This document shows positions 8,823 through 17,509 of a DNA stretch of 64,000 nt, in pieces (within the stretch, counting starts at the first letter, position 1; each line of letters begins with the position of its first letter). The stretch is from Paenibacillus pectinilyticus (GTDB lineage: Bacteria; Bacillota; Bacilli; Paenibacillales; NBRC-103111). The notes under the pieces were generated by a model. The model saw only the letters and a program-made list of their open reading frames with translations, was not told where the DNA came from and ran no database searches. A program made the translations under genes and the position numbers. The stretch lies in assembly GCF_001700435.1 (NCBI RefSeq), contig NZ_LYPC01000014.1, positions 744,001-808,000 on the forward strand, written 5' to 3'.

Positions 8823-9710
8823 CTAAGATCCGCTGTTAGCTATCTGAATAAATCGAATAAACTCCCTCATCGCGTAGGATTGATATTTATCTTTATGCCA
8901 AATAATGATCAGATTCCAGGGAATTGTAGGGTTCGTTAAACGTACCGTTGTCACGGATGGATTGTTGATTTTGCTGCAAATCGCTTGCGGAAGGATAGAG
9001 ATACCCGTATTGGCCGCTACCATTTCAGCAAGAAGATCCCAGTGGGCGCTATTATAGATGACACGCGGCTCATAACCGATACTGCGACAAGCCTGCATAA
9101 TATGCTTCCGAACAGCGAAGCCATCAGGAAACAAAATAAAGGGTTCATTTTTTAGTTCGCTAAGGTCGACAGCAGCCTTTTCCGCTAGGAAATGGGATTC
9201 ATGGAGAATAAGCGCTAATTCCTCGTTTAAATAAGGCATGACTTCAAAATCATCCGATTCGACAGGCGCAACAACGACAGCAAGATCCAGGTTTCCCTCT
9301 AGAATGCGGCTCTCAACTTTCTTAGCGCCTTCTTCTACGATGTGGAAATCGATTTGTGGATAGGCCTTTTGGAATTTGGCAACAACGCTGGGAAAGAAGA
9401 TCGTCCCAATGACTGGCGGCAAGCCAATTCGGATGGAACCGGTCTTCAAGTTGGCTACATCATGGAGTATGCTATGAAGATCTTGAACCGATTGCGTGAT
9501 CAACTGAATCTGTTGGATGGCGGCGCTGCCTGCATCGGTCAATGATATATACTTTCCAGAACGATCAAATAGGATGACCCCGAGTTCTTCTTCGAGTCCC
9601 TTTACCATTTTACTCAGTGTTGGCTGAGTTAGGTGAAGGGACTCTGCTGCTTTTGTGAAGTTAAGCTGCTTTGCAATCTCAAGCAAATAGGATAATTGTT
9701 TGACATCCAT
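8823..9710 (-). CDS. LysR-family transcriptional regulator, divergent to the ketone-body operon
   Basis: The 295-residue protein has the standard LysR layout: an N-terminal winged helix-turn-helix (about 1-60; FTKAAESLHLTQPTLSKMVK) and a two-lobed effector domain (about 90-290; GSIRIGLPPVIGTIFFPSVV opens it). The length is typical. It is transcribed away from the 3-hydroxybutyrate/acetoacetate operon starting at 9877 and shares with it a 166-base spacer holding three palindromes. It is therefore probably the regulator of that operon and of itself. The effector is not known; a C4 acid or CoA ester is a guess. Confidence 0.88.
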   Translation of the reverse strand: MDVKQLSYLLEIAKQLNFTKAAESLHLTQPTLSKMVKGLEEELGVILFDRSGKYISLTDAGSAAIQQIQLITQSVQDLHSILHDVANLKTGSIRIGLPPVIGTIFFPSVVAKFQKAYPQIDFHIVEEGAKKVESRILEGNLDLAVVVAPVESDDFEVMPYLNEELALILHESHFLAEKAAVDLSELKNEPFILFPDGFAVRKHIMQACRSIGYEPRVIYNSAHWDLLAEMVAANTGISILPQAICSKINNPSVTTVRLTNPTIPWNLIIIWHKDKYQSYAMREFIRFIQIANSGS

Positions 9711-9724
9711 TGTGTATACTCCAA

Positions 9725-9783
9725 CCTATAGACTATTGGCATGATAATCATGCTATATATGAATTTTACCTATGGATCATAGG
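9725..9783. promoter_or_regulatory. Three palindromes between the LysR gene and the ketone-body operon (candidate operators)
   Basis: CCTATAG-A-CTATTGG (9725-9739, one mismatch), GCATGAT-A-ATCATGC (9739-9753, perfect) and CCTATG-GAT-CATAGG (9769-9783, perfect) lie in the divergent spacer. The centres of the last two are 30 bases (about three helical turns) apart, fitting LysR recognition and activation sites on one DNA face. The outer two share the CCTAT/ATAGG type of arm. Confidence 0.55.
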
Positions 9784-9804
9784 GTTGTAAAATAAAATTA
9801 TATT

Positions 9805-9818
9805 TGTAAGCGTTTTAT
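9805..9818 (+). promoter_or_regulatory. Weak candidate cre (CcpA) site
   Basis: TGTAAGCGTTTTAT matches the cre pattern (TGTAANCGNTNNCA) except at its last two bases. It lies 59 bases before the ketone-body operon start, where repression by preferred sugars would make sense. Confidence 0.3.
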
Positions 9819-9876
9819 TACGTGCAGCCTGTTGAAATATTGCTTTCCTAATCTTTTTGCTGAGGAGGTACTTGCC

Positions 9877-10662
9877 GTGACAAGATTTTTAGAGAGTAGA
9901 GTCGCTTTAATTACAGGTGCCGCAAGTGGTATCGGTCTTGAAATCGCTCGAACTTTTGCACGAGAAGGAGCTAAAGTGATCGTTTCGGATGTCAATGCGG
10001 AGAAAGCTTGTTTGGCGGCAGAGGATCTGATAGCAGCTGGATGCGATGCCCTCGGACTAGGCTGCGATGTCACGGAGGAAGAGCAATTTCGTGAGGCCAT
10101 TCTGACTGCAGAACGGACTTTCGGGCGATTGGATATTCTCGTCAATAATGCGGGTTTGCAGCATGTTTCGCCGATCGAGGAGTTTCCAGTGGATAAGTTC
10201 GATTTTATGCTAAAAGTGATGGTGACAGGCGCCTTTATCGGCATTAAGCACGCTTTTCCCATTATGAAACGCCAAAACTATGGACGCATCATTAACATGG
10301 CATCGATCAATGGTGTCATTGGATTTGCCGGTAAAGCTGCCTACAATAGTGCGAAGCATGGATTAATCGGCTTAACGAAGGTCGCGGCCTTGGAGTGCGC
10401 GTCACACGATATTACGGTGAATGCCCTATGTCCTGGCTATGTGGATACTCCGCTTGTGAGGGGCCAATTGGAAGATTTGTCTAGAACGCGAAATGTTCCG
10501 TTGAATCAAGTACTGGAAGAAGTGATTTATCCGCTCGTGCCGCAAAAAAGGCTATTACCCGTGGAAGAAATTGCTGAGTATGCCATGCTGATTGCCAGTG
10601 ATAAAATGCGCGGGGTTACCGGTGCTTCTCTGCTCATTGACGGAGGATATACGGCGCAGTGA
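9877..10662 (+). CDS. 3-hydroxybutyrate dehydrogenase (SDR family)
   Basis: This 261-residue short-chain dehydrogenase has the NAD-binding TGAASGIG (13-20), NNAG, and the catalytic Ser143, Tyr156 and Lys160 (YNSAK). The C-terminal PQKRLLPVEEIAEYAM is typical of D-3-hydroxybutyrate dehydrogenases (about 258 residues), which interconvert 3-hydroxybutyrate and acetoacetate. The start is GTG 9877, 8 bases after GAGGAGG; an upstream in-frame extension has no ribosome site. It is first in an operon with a CoA transferase and a thiolase, which strongly supports the substrate. The hydroxybutyrate may come from storage polymer or the environment. Confidence 0.88.
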   Translation: MTRFLESRVALITGAASGIGLEIARTFAREGAKVIVSDVNAEKACLAAEDLIAAGCDALGLGCDVTEEEQFREAILTAERTFGRLDILVNNAGLQHVSPIEEFPVDKFDFMLKVMVTGAFIGIKHAFPIMKRQNYGRIINMASINGVIGFAGKAAYNSAKHGLIGLTKVAALECASHDITVNALCPGYVDTPLVRGQLEDLSRTRNVPLNQVLEEVIYPLVPQKRLLPVEEIAEYAMLIASDKMRGVTGASLLIDGGYTAQ

Positions 10663-10689
10663 TTGCCCAAATTGGAAGGAAGAGATCGC

Positions 10690-11397
10690 ATGAATAAACT
10701 AGTTGCTTCTGTATCAGATGCCATAAAGGATATTCACCATGGAGCTACACTCATTGTCGGAGGATTTGGACTGTGTGGGATTCCTGAGAATTTGATTGGT
10801 ACGCTCAAAGAACAGGGAACATCAGATTTGACCGTGGTCAGCAATAACTGTGGCGTCGATGATTGGGGACTTGGGCTGTTGCTGGCAAATAAGCAAATTA
10901 AGAAAATGATCTCTTCTTATGTTGGAGAAAATAAAACATTTGAGGGGCAATATTTAAGCGGAGAGCTAGAAGTCGAGCTAGTACCGCAAGGCACATTGGC
11001 GGAGCGTATTCGAGCCGGCGGTGCAGGTATTCCAGGATTTTATACCGCTACAGGTGTAGGCACTTTAGTCGCTGAAGGCAAGGAGCACAAAGTGTTCGAT
11101 GGACGGACTTATCTGTTGGAGCGCGGAATTGTCGGTGACTTTGCCCTTGTCAAAGCTTGGAAAGCGGACACATTAGGGAATCTTGTCTTTCACTTGACAT
11201 CGCGGAATTTCAACCCGCTTGCAGCAACCGCAGGGAAAGTGACAATTGTGGAAGCTGAGGAAATTGTGCAGGCTGGCGAGCTTCATCCAGATGAGATTCA
11301 TACGCCAGGCATCTATGTGCAACGGGTTGTAAGAAGTGTCAGCAGTGAAAAGCGGATCGAACGCCTCACGGTACGAAGTGGAGGGCTGCGCAAATGA
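10690..11397 (+). CDS. scoA: Succinyl-CoA:3-ketoacid CoA-transferase subunit A
   Basis: The alpha subunit of the CoA transferase that activates acetoacetate with CoA from succinyl-CoA. The 235 residues match the usual 232-235. The opening [19 protein letters not shown] and the glycine-rich [10 protein letters not shown] are family hallmarks. ATG 10690 is chosen because GGAAGGA precedes it, whereas an in-frame TTG at 10663 has no ribosome site. It shares ATGA with scoB. It acts in the cytoplasm between the dehydrogenase and the thiolase. Confidence 0.93.
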   Translation: MNKLVASVSDAIKDIHHGATLIVGGFGLCGIPENLIGTLKEQGTSDLTVVSNNCGVDDWGLGLLLANKQIKKMISSYVGENKTFEGQYLSGELEVELVPQGTLAERIRAGGAGIPGFYTATGVGTLVAEGKEHKVFDGRTYLLERGIVGDFALVKAWKADTLGNLVFHLTSRNFNPLAATAGKVTIVEAEEIVQAGELHPDEIHTPGIYVQRVVRSVSSEKRIERLTVRSGGLRK

Positions 11398-12068
11398 GTG
11401 ATGATCGTAACAAAATTGTGATGCGCGCTGTTCAGGAAATTCATGATGGCATGTATGTTAATTTAGGCATCGGCATGCCGACATTACTCGCAAGCTATAT
11501 CCCGCAAGACTTGACCGTCATGCTGCACTCGGAGAACGGACTGCTTGGCATTGGCCCCTATCCCTGGGAAGGAGAAGAAGATCCCGATTTAATTAATGCG
11601 GGCAAAGAAACGGTCACGGCAATCTCAGGCGCGTCTTGCTTTGACAGTGCGGATTCCTTCGCGATGATTCGAGGCGGGCATATCCACTTGGCTATTCTTG
11701 GCGGCATGGAAGTTGCTGGTAATGGCGATTTGGCGAACTGGATGATTCCAGGCAAAATGGTCAAAGGCATGGGTGGCGCTATGGATCTAGTCAGCGGCGC
11801 ACAGCGCATTGTTGTTATCATGGAGCATGTCAATAAATATGGGGAGTCGAAAGTGAAAACGGCTTGCACGCTTCCTCTTACAGGGAAAGGCGTTGTGAAC
11901 CGGCTCATTACTGATTTGGCGGTTTTTGATTTTATCGCTGGCGATATGGTTTTGGTTGAGCTCCAGTCTGGCGCTACGCTCGAGGAAGTACGTGCCAAAA
12001 CGGAAGCTGCTTTTCTCATTTCCCCCCATCTGCATAATGGGCATATAACGGAGGGGACTCAAGGATGA
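11394..12068 (+). CDS. scoB: Succinyl-CoA:3-ketoacid CoA-transferase subunit B
   Basis: The beta subunit of the CoA transferase carries the catalytic glutamate that forms the enzyme-CoA thioester. Here that is Glu47 in [10 protein letters not shown], the family signature. The chain is 224 residues, as usual for this subunit. [10 protein letters not shown] near the N-terminus and [15 protein letters not shown] mid-protein also fit. Both ends overlap neighbours by ATGA (with scoA at 11394 and the thiolase at 12065), so translation of the three is coupled. Confidence 0.93.
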   Translation: MSDDRNKIVMRAVQEIHDGMYVNLGIGMPTLLASYIPQDLTVMLHSENGLLGIGPYPWEGEEDPDLINAGKETVTAISGASCFDSADSFAMIRGGHIHLAILGGMEVAGNGDLANWMIPGKMVKGMGGAMDLVSGAQRIVVIMEHVNKYGESKVKTACTLPLTGKGVVNRLITDLAVFDFIAGDMVLVELQSGATLEEVRAKTEAAFLISPHLHNGHITEGTQG

Positions 12069-13252
12069 GTAAAGATGCAGTAATTGTTAGCGCTGTGCGA
12101 ACCGCAATTGGTAATTATATGGGAACTCTTTCATGGGTGAGTGCTCCTGAACTTGGCAGCATCGTTATCCGTGAGGCGCTTCAACGTGCTCAGCTTAATG
12201 ATGATCAAGTAGATGAAGTGATCATGGGGAATGTGCTGCAAGCCGGATTAGGTCAGAATCCGGCTAGGCAAGCCTGGCTGAAAGCAGGCTTTAACCCATT
12301 TGTTCCTGCTATGACGATAAACAAAGTCTGCGGATCAGGTCTGAGTGCCGTTATGTTGGCGGCACAAGCGGTAAAGCTTGGCGATGCCGAGATCGTCGTG
12401 GCAGGCGGCATGGAGAATATGAGCCAAGCACCTTATCTGCTTCAAGGTGCGCGAGCTGGCCTTCGTATGGGTGATGCTCCCATGGTCGACGCGATGATTC
12501 GCGACGGATTATGGTGTGCGATAAGCGACACCCATATGGGCATCACCGCCGAAAATGTGGCGGAGCGCTATGGGCTTTCCCGTGCGGAGCAGGATGAATT
12601 CGCCGCTTGGAGTCAGGAGAAAGCGCAGCATGCGCTGCACTCCGGCCGCTTCAGCGATGAAATCGTGCCGGTTGCGATTCCGCAGCGCAAGGGTGAGCCA
12701 CTGCTTTTTGGGGCGGATGAGTTCCCCCGGGCGGGAACAACGGTTGAAACGCTGAGTAAGCTGCGGCCAGCCTTTAAGCCAGACGGGACCGTCACAGCGG
12801 GGAATTCGTCAGGCATCAACGACGGTTCGGCCGCACTTGTCGTGATGTCCGCGGAGAAGGCGGCGGTGCTCGGTTTGAAGCCGCTAGCCCGCATTCGCGG
12901 CTATGCAAGTTCCGCACTTGAACCTGCGATGATGGGGCTGGGACCCATTGGGGCTGCTCGCTTGCTGTTTAAGAAAACAGGCGTTTCCGTAGGCGATATC
13001 GACCTGTTTGAGATGAATGAAGCTTTCGCGGCTCAATCGCTCGCAGTCGCGCGCGACCTCGGTATTCCATCCGCCAAGTTGAATGTCAACGGCGGTGCAC
13101 TAGCTTTAGGGCATCCAATCGGAGCCAGTGGAGCGCGTATTCTCGTGTCACTGCTGCATGAATTAGCGAAGCGGAATGGCCGGTTAGGCTTAGCGGCACT
13201 ATGTATTGGCGGGGGGCAGGGTATAGCTATGCTTGTGGAGCGAGGCGAGTAA
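12065..13252 (+). CDS. Acetyl-CoA acetyltransferase (thiolase)
   Basis: A 395-residue thiolase that splits acetoacetyl-CoA into two acetyl-CoA, the last step of the operon. The nucleophilic Cys89 lies in NKVCGSGL, the base His350 in [10 protein letters not shown], and the second catalytic Cys380 in LCIGGGQG. The length is typical of degradative and biosynthetic thiolases. The middle of the gene (about 12.5-12.9 kb) is visibly richer in GC than the rest of the operon. The ATG overlaps the scoB stop. A strong hairpin terminator follows. Confidence 0.93.
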   Translation: MSKDAVIVSAVRTAIGNYMGTLSWVSAPELGSIVIREALQRAQLNDDQVDEVIMGNVLQAGLGQNPARQAWLKAGFNPFVPAMTINKVCGSGLSAVMLAAQAVKLGDAEIVVAGGMENMSQAPYLLQGARAGLRMGDAPMVDAMIRDGLWCAISDTHMGITAENVAERYGLSRAEQDEFAAWSQEKAQHALHSGRFSDEIVPVAIPQRKGEPLLFGADEFPRAGTTVETLSKLRPAFKPDGTVTAGNSSGINDGSAALVVMSAEKAAVLGLKPLARIRGYASSALEPAMMGLGPIGAARLLFKKTGVSVGDIDLFEMNEAFAAQSLAVARDLGIPSAKLNVNGGALALGHPIGASGARILVSLLHELAKRNGRLGLAALCIGGGQGIAMLVERGE

Positions 13253-13260
13253 CAGAAGTC

Positions 13261-13293
13261 GAGAAAAAGATGCAGATTCGCATTTTTTTCTCG
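13261..13293 (+). terminator. Rho-independent terminator of the ketone-body operon
   Basis: GAGAAAAAGATGC pairs with GCATTTTTTTCTC around a 6-base loop (12 of 13 positions plus a wobble), with the T-run inside the second arm. It lies 8 bases after the thiolase stop. Confidence 0.7.
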
Positions 13294-13460
13294 TCAGATG
13301 ATCGTTTTCCGAGGCTGGCGTGACCGTTTATTTTGATCGATCGGTATGCGCCCCTCTGATGGTATCGATATGAATACCGGCAAGGGGCTATTTAGGACTT
13401 CTTCAGTAGAGTAAATTCCCAACTTTACAAACTTTCATTCTGCCCACATTTGGAAAACTA

Positions 13461-13469
13461 TGGTATGAT
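13461..13469 (+). promoter_or_regulatory. Extended -10 promoter candidate for the lipoprotein gene
   Basis: TGGTATGAT gives TG-N-TATGAT about 25 bases before the ATG at 13494. No convincing -35 is present at 16-18 bases, so an extended -10 promoter is the best reading. Confidence 0.35.
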
Positions 13470-13493
13470 GGTGAAAACTTTTGGGGGAACTAG

Positions 13494-14939
13494 ATGAAGA
13501 AGCTTGCCAATTTATTTGCTCTAATCATTGTAATTACTAGTACTGGCTGTAAAAATACGAATGAAGTAAATAGGCAAGCAGATTCTATCCATGCTGCTAC
13601 TAGTCATGCTCCTATTTCCACTTCTTCTTCCTCTTCCTCGGTCGTGCAATCGCCTGTGCCGATTGTTTCCACACCTGCCAAAGATCAAGTAACCTCCATG
13701 AAAGACATGGATGTAATGACCATGACCGATTTCACGAGTTGGAATCACCCCATTAAATCCGTTTTGGACCATTACAATATGCTACCGGTTAAAATGGAGT
13801 TATCCCGAAATAAAACATATCCAACCTTCTATTTTAGTACGAATACGGGTTCCCTACTTCCGTTTGACAATAACGAAAACTATTACGGGCAATTGCTTCG
13901 AGAAATCTCGAAAGCCAACGGATACTGGGATTACAGTCTGGTGATTCAAGGCAGCAAACCGGCAACCATCGAGGTTATCGGAGATCGTGATGCCCTTAGA
14001 GTTCGAAGTATAAAGGTAAACGGCAGTGAAAAGGGATTTTTTTACTTTCCTGAGGATGACGAATTGTATCGCAGGCAAGATGAGGCAATTCGCACCTTAC
14101 TTCTCTCCCTTAATCGAAATAACTGGCAGTTACAACAAATGCAAGATATTGACCTTGATCAAGACGGAATCCAGGAGAAGTTAGTATCTTTCAGTAAAAG
14201 CCTCAAAGATGAAAGTGCTGAGAAACAATTCTATGTCCTTCAAAAAAATGGTACGGGCTATCGGCAAGTTGGTGATCTGAACAGCGGATCTATTGGTTGG
14301 CTGAACGGGATGGATATACTCACACTGAATGGTGAAGGGCAGCCGTTCATCTATCTTGAACGAACGAATGGGTCCGGATCAGGCTTTAACCTATATAAGA
14401 TGGAAAAGGGCACTATAGTAAGCGTTGATGGAAGTTTTCCGCCGAACGGTGATGGATTTCGGGGGATTGCTAAGGGGGCAGATGGACATTACATCAAGAC
14501 TGCAGTTGAACTGTTCATCGATCGCAGGCTTATACAAACGTTCAAATGGGATGGAAACTCCTTTGTGATATCTTCAACGCAATATGAATATGGAAGGCAA
14601 GGGGATGCTTCTTTTGAGTACCCGGACTCACCAGAGAAAGTACTTGAATGTTTTCTAACGGATACTTTTTTCTTGGAGATAGGGGACGATGATCGGAATA
14701 CGATTCAGAACGAGATGCAGCAGCTTGTTTTAGATCATAGTTTGCTTCAGCTGGACTTGCATCCCAATGACTTTGAAATATTTCCTTATTATGAGATGAC
14801 ACTAAAGACTGTACGCTTAGAAGTTAGTACGGACAGCGTTGTTTTGGTAATGGAAAAAGCGTCAAAGAAGCTTGTATCTGAATTGGTATTAGTAGAGGGA
14901 CAGTGGAAAATTAAATCGATCACCGTTAAAGCTGCTTAA
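13494..14939 (+). CDS. Lipoprotein of unknown function
   Basis: A 481-residue protein with a lipoprotein signal ending at TSTGC (Cys19), then a Ser-rich linker to about residue 65, so it is probably anchored outside the membrane. DIDLDQDGIQEKLVSF (about residue 220) resembles a calcium-binding DxDxDG loop, as in VCBS-like repeats. YLERTNGSGSGFNLYKMEKG may be a beta-propeller strand. No catalytic motif is recognised. GGGGG lies 7 bases before the ATG. The gene looks more AT-rich than the neighbouring thiolase and seems to stand alone, downstream of a terminator. Confidence 0.75.
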   Translation: MKKLANLFALIIVITSTGCKNTNEVNRQADSIHAATSHAPISTSSSSSSVVQSPVPIVSTPAKDQVTSMKDMDVMTMTDFTSWNHPIKSVLDHYNMLPVKMELSRNKTYPTFYFSTNTGSLLPFDNNENYYGQLLREISKANGYWDYSLVIQGSKPATIEVIGDRDALRVRSIKVNGSEKGFFYFPEDDELYRRQDEAIRTLLLSLNRNNWQLQQMQDIDLDQDGIQEKLVSFSKSLKDESAEKQFYVLQKNGTGYRQVGDLNSGSIGWLNGMDILTLNGEGQPFIYLERTNGSGSGFNLYKMEKGTIVSVDGSFPPNGDGFRGIAKGADGHYIKTAVELFIDRRLIQTFKWDGNSFVISSTQYEYGRQGDASFEYPDSPEKVLECFLTDTFFLEIGDDDRNTIQNEMQQLVLDHSLLQLDLHPNDFEIFPYYEMTLKTVRLEVSTDSVVLVMEKASKKLVSELVLVEGQWKIKSITVKAA

Positions 14940-14983
14940 GCCTTAAGAAATATAATAATCCTTTATATAAGGGGGGCTTGTAT

Positions 14984-16126
14984 GTGAATAAAGGGAAAAT
15001 GAAGGAAGACATGTCCATATTAAAACAAGATGCTGTTCCCGTCCTTAGCAAGCGTGCTCTGAACCGCGCGTTACTCGCACGGCAGATGCTATTGAAACGC
15101 GTTAATTTGCCAGCACTAGATGTGATCGAACGATTAGTCGGTTTGCAGGCGCAGGCTCCGAATTCACCGTATTATGGTTTGTGGACGCGGATCGAAGGCT
15201 TCCGACAGGAAGAACTGAGCCGTCTGATTCAAGAAAAGAGGGCAGTGCGCATCGCGCTGATGCGTGCGACGATTCACTTGGTTTCTGCTCGCGATTATCG
15301 GGAGTTGCGTCCTTTGATGCAACTTGTCCTTGAGCGCGGACTTAAGGGGAACTACGGCAAGTACCTCTTGGGTGTAGATGAAAAAGCGCTTGCTGACGCA
15401 GGCCTTGCACTGGTCGAAGAGCAGCCGATGACATTCAGTGAGCTCGGCAAGCGGCTAAACGAACAATGGCCAGATCGAGATCCGGAGGCCCTCGCAGCGG
15501 CCATTCGGACGTGGGTGCCACTTGTCCAATTGCCACCGCGAGGCCTTTGGGGAGAAAGTGGACAAGCCTTGCACACTTCTGCAGAACGTTGGCTGGGATC
15601 ATCCAACTCTTCCGAACCAGAGGTGGAGCAGATGATTCAGCGCTATTTGGGAGCCTTTGGGCCAGCCTCTGTCAAGGATATGCAAATGTGGTCGGGTCTA
15701 ACCAGATTGCGCGATGTCGTCGATAAGCTTCGGCCCCACTTATTCCGCTTCTATGATGAGCAGGGGATTGAATTGTTCGACCTGCCTGAAGCTCCGCGCC
15801 CCGATACGGACACCCCATCGCCACCGCGCCTTCTTGGCGATTTTGACAATATACTGCTATCACATGCGGACCGATCAAGGATACTTGATGAGTCTTATCG
15901 GAAGCGGGTGTTTACCAATAACGGCATTATCCGCTCCGTGATCCTTATTGACGGATTGGTGAGCGGGTTATGGCGAATCAATCGAAGTCGCGGGACAGCT
16001 GTGCTAACCATTGAACCTTTCATCCCACTATCATCTGAGGAACAATATGAGCTAGAGCAAGAGGGGACTCAACTGCTGAATTTCGCGGCGGGTGAGGATC
16101 ATACACATGAGATCTTGTTCATGTAA
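14984..16126 (+). CDS. Winged-helix DNA-binding protein of the AlkZ/YcaQ DNA-glycosylase superfamily
   Basis: About 380 residues of the HTH_42 family. The N-terminal LNRALLARQMLLKR and IERLVGLQAQ are characteristic; in AlkZ-type enzymes the Q-x-Q motif (here Gln55-Ala56-Gln57) is catalytic, while YcaQ-type enzymes have Q-x-D. ALMRATIHLVSARDY and the C-terminal FDNILLSHADRSR also fit the family. Some members unhook DNA interstrand crosslinks made by natural products and often lie near biosynthetic clusters; none is adjacent here. Start choice: GTG 14984, 7 bases after GGGGGG, rather than the in-frame TTG at 14978. The activity is inferred from the motif only. Confidence 0.8.
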   Translation: MNKGKMKEDMSILKQDAVPVLSKRALNRALLARQMLLKRVNLPALDVIERLVGLQAQAPNSPYYGLWTRIEGFRQEELSRLIQEKRAVRIALMRATIHLVSARDYRELRPLMQLVLERGLKGNYGKYLLGVDEKALADAGLALVEEQPMTFSELGKRLNEQWPDRDPEALAAAIRTWVPLVQLPPRGLWGESGQALHTSAERWLGSSNSSEPEVEQMIQRYLGAFGPASVKDMQMWSGLTRLRDVVDKLRPHLFRFYDEQGIELFDLPEAPRPDTDTPSPPRLLGDFDNILLSHADRSRILDESYRKRVFTNNGIIRSVILIDGLVSGLWRINRSRGTAVLTIEPFIPLSSEEQYELEQEGTQLLNFAAGEDHTHEILFM

Positions 16127-16137
16127 TAACTATAAAA

Positions 16138-16175
16138 AACGCGTGTCGTTAACAAACGGCATGCGTTTGTTATAT
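16138..16175 (+). terminator. Rho-independent terminator after the AlkZ-like gene
   Basis: AACGCGTGTCGTT pairs with AACGGCATGCGTT (two G-U wobbles) around an AACA loop, followed by TGTTATAT. The 227 bases from 16176 to 16402 hold no convincing gene. Confidence 0.6.
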
Positions 16176-16402
16176 CTAAAAGTAAAAGGTTATTTCTGGC
16201 ATGACTGGTCATTATTCAAGAAATCTGTTTATAATAACCTAAATTCATTCTGGAATCGTTAGGGTAGCAGGAACTACAACTATTGATTCTCTCGTTTATT
16301 TGCATTCTTTTACCGCTCTATATTCTCAGTATGGTCATTTACAATTGGGGAATCCAAACTTTGCAGTACGACTGCTTAAGAGACGATAATTTAAACGCTC
16401 TT

Positions 16403-17239
16403 CTACGCGAGTACCTTCTTTGCAACCTTAAACCAATGTTCTAACCATTCCGGCCAATGTTGAATACACCAACCTACTTGCCTCAGCAGTAAGTAGGACA
16501 AGTAGATTGAGATAATCTCCTTACCTACTTGATCCTCGGTGATCTTTTTCAATTTTATCCATGTTGCCGATTCAGGTTCTGAGTACAGCATTAAGGTTAG
16601 TAGATCAAAAGTACAATCACCTGCACACGGAAATTGCCAGTCGACAACGCCACTGATTTGATCATGATCTACCAGTAGGTTCTGGTGATGAAAATCAAAA
16701 TGTACAATATCGTTTGTACGATATGGCTTATTTTCAAACTTCGCTGTTATAGACGTTAGAATGGTTAATAACTCTGCAGTTGTTGAAGAGAATTGGAGGA
16801 GCTGTTCATGGGAGCAAAACTCAGATTGTCCGTAAATGACAGCGTTTACAATCATTGAAGGCCAAGTACCTTGATCGGCTTCTCCTTTTTGAAGCTCGTT
16901 TAATTCCAAGATTTGTGGTAAATACTTGTGTAAATTATCAGGATTACAAGTAGTACCAGTAAGTTTTTCTTGTATTGTATATTTTCCTCCCAAAGCATGA
17001 CCGATATGCGTGTAAAGAGGCAATGGATATCCCTTCCGTTTAAGCAAGGCTGTATACGAAGCTGCGTCATCTAGTCTGGCAAGGAGACTTGGGTGATCAC
17101 TCCATTTTAAAACGTACGCTTCTCCTGATTGATCTTCAATGAAAAAAGCACCCTGTGCGCCATGATTAAATTTTGAAATGAGTCGAAAAGAAGTATCCTT
17201 ATGCTCATTAATAATGTCTAGAAGATGGAGTGTATCCAA
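16403..17239 (-). CDS. Aminoglycoside phosphotransferase (APH)-family kinase, substrate unknown
   Basis: A 278-residue kinase-fold protein. The catalytic-loop motif VHFDFHHQNLL corresponds to H-x-D-x-H-x-x-N and VVDWQFPCAGDCTFDL to the metal-binding D-W segment of APH/choline-kinase-like enzymes. GEAYVLKWSDHPSL holds the ATP-binding lysine. The family phosphorylates antibiotics, homoserine, choline, sugars or macrolides, and the sequence does not settle which. The start is TTG at 17239, with AAGGGG 9 bases upstream on the minus strand. The gene is AT-rich relative to the carbohydrate genes and stands alone between terminator-like sequence and a divergent promoter region. Confidence 0.8.
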   Translation of the reverse strand: MDTLHLLDIINEHKDTSFRLISKFNHGAQGAFFIEDQSGEAYVLKWSDHPSLLARLDDAASYTALLKRKGYPLPLYTHIGHALGGKYTIQEKLTGTTCNPDNLHKYLPQILELNELQKGEADQGTWPSMIVNAVIYGQSEFCSHEQLLQFSSTTAELLTILTSITAKFENKPYRTNDIVHFDFHHQNLLVDHDQISGVVDWQFPCAGDCTFDLLTLMLYSEPESATWIKLKKITEDQVGKEIISIYLSYLLLRQVGWCIQHWPEWLEHWFKVAKKVLA

Positions 17240-17405
17240 GCCAATCAGCCCCTTATTATGTGTAATGATAAATAGTTACGGTGCATGCATGTAGTGAGTT
17301 TCCTTATTATATATCACCCTATTTTTATCATGCCACTCCTGCTAAAATAAAAGGAATTCGTTTACAAGACTGCAATTCGTAGGGGTAAGACCTTTAGTTT
17401 GTGAA

Positions 17406-17433
17406 TTGTAAGCGCATTCTTGAAAAGTATAAT
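17406..17433 (+). promoter_or_regulatory. Promoter of the xylan ABC transporter with overlapping cre-like site
   Basis: TTGTAA (17406-17411) and TATAAT (17428-17433) lie 16 bases apart, 76 bases before the ATG. TGTAAGCGCATTCT (17407-17420) inside the promoter resembles a cre site (two mismatches), a position expected for CcpA repression. Farther upstream AATTCGT occurs twice, 19 bases apart (17355 and 17374), a possible binding site for an AraC-type activator. Confidence 0.5.
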
Positions 17434-17509
17434 AAATAGTGTAAGCAGATAACGGATTCACCTAAACCATAATGAATTTTCATGAGAACAAAAAGGGAGG
17501 ACTAGAAAA

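Noticed and set aside
8818-8843. Inverted repeat GATAACTAA / TTAGCTATC between the convergent DeoR and LysR genes
   Set aside because: One mismatch, AT-rich and no T-run on either strand; too weak to call a terminator.
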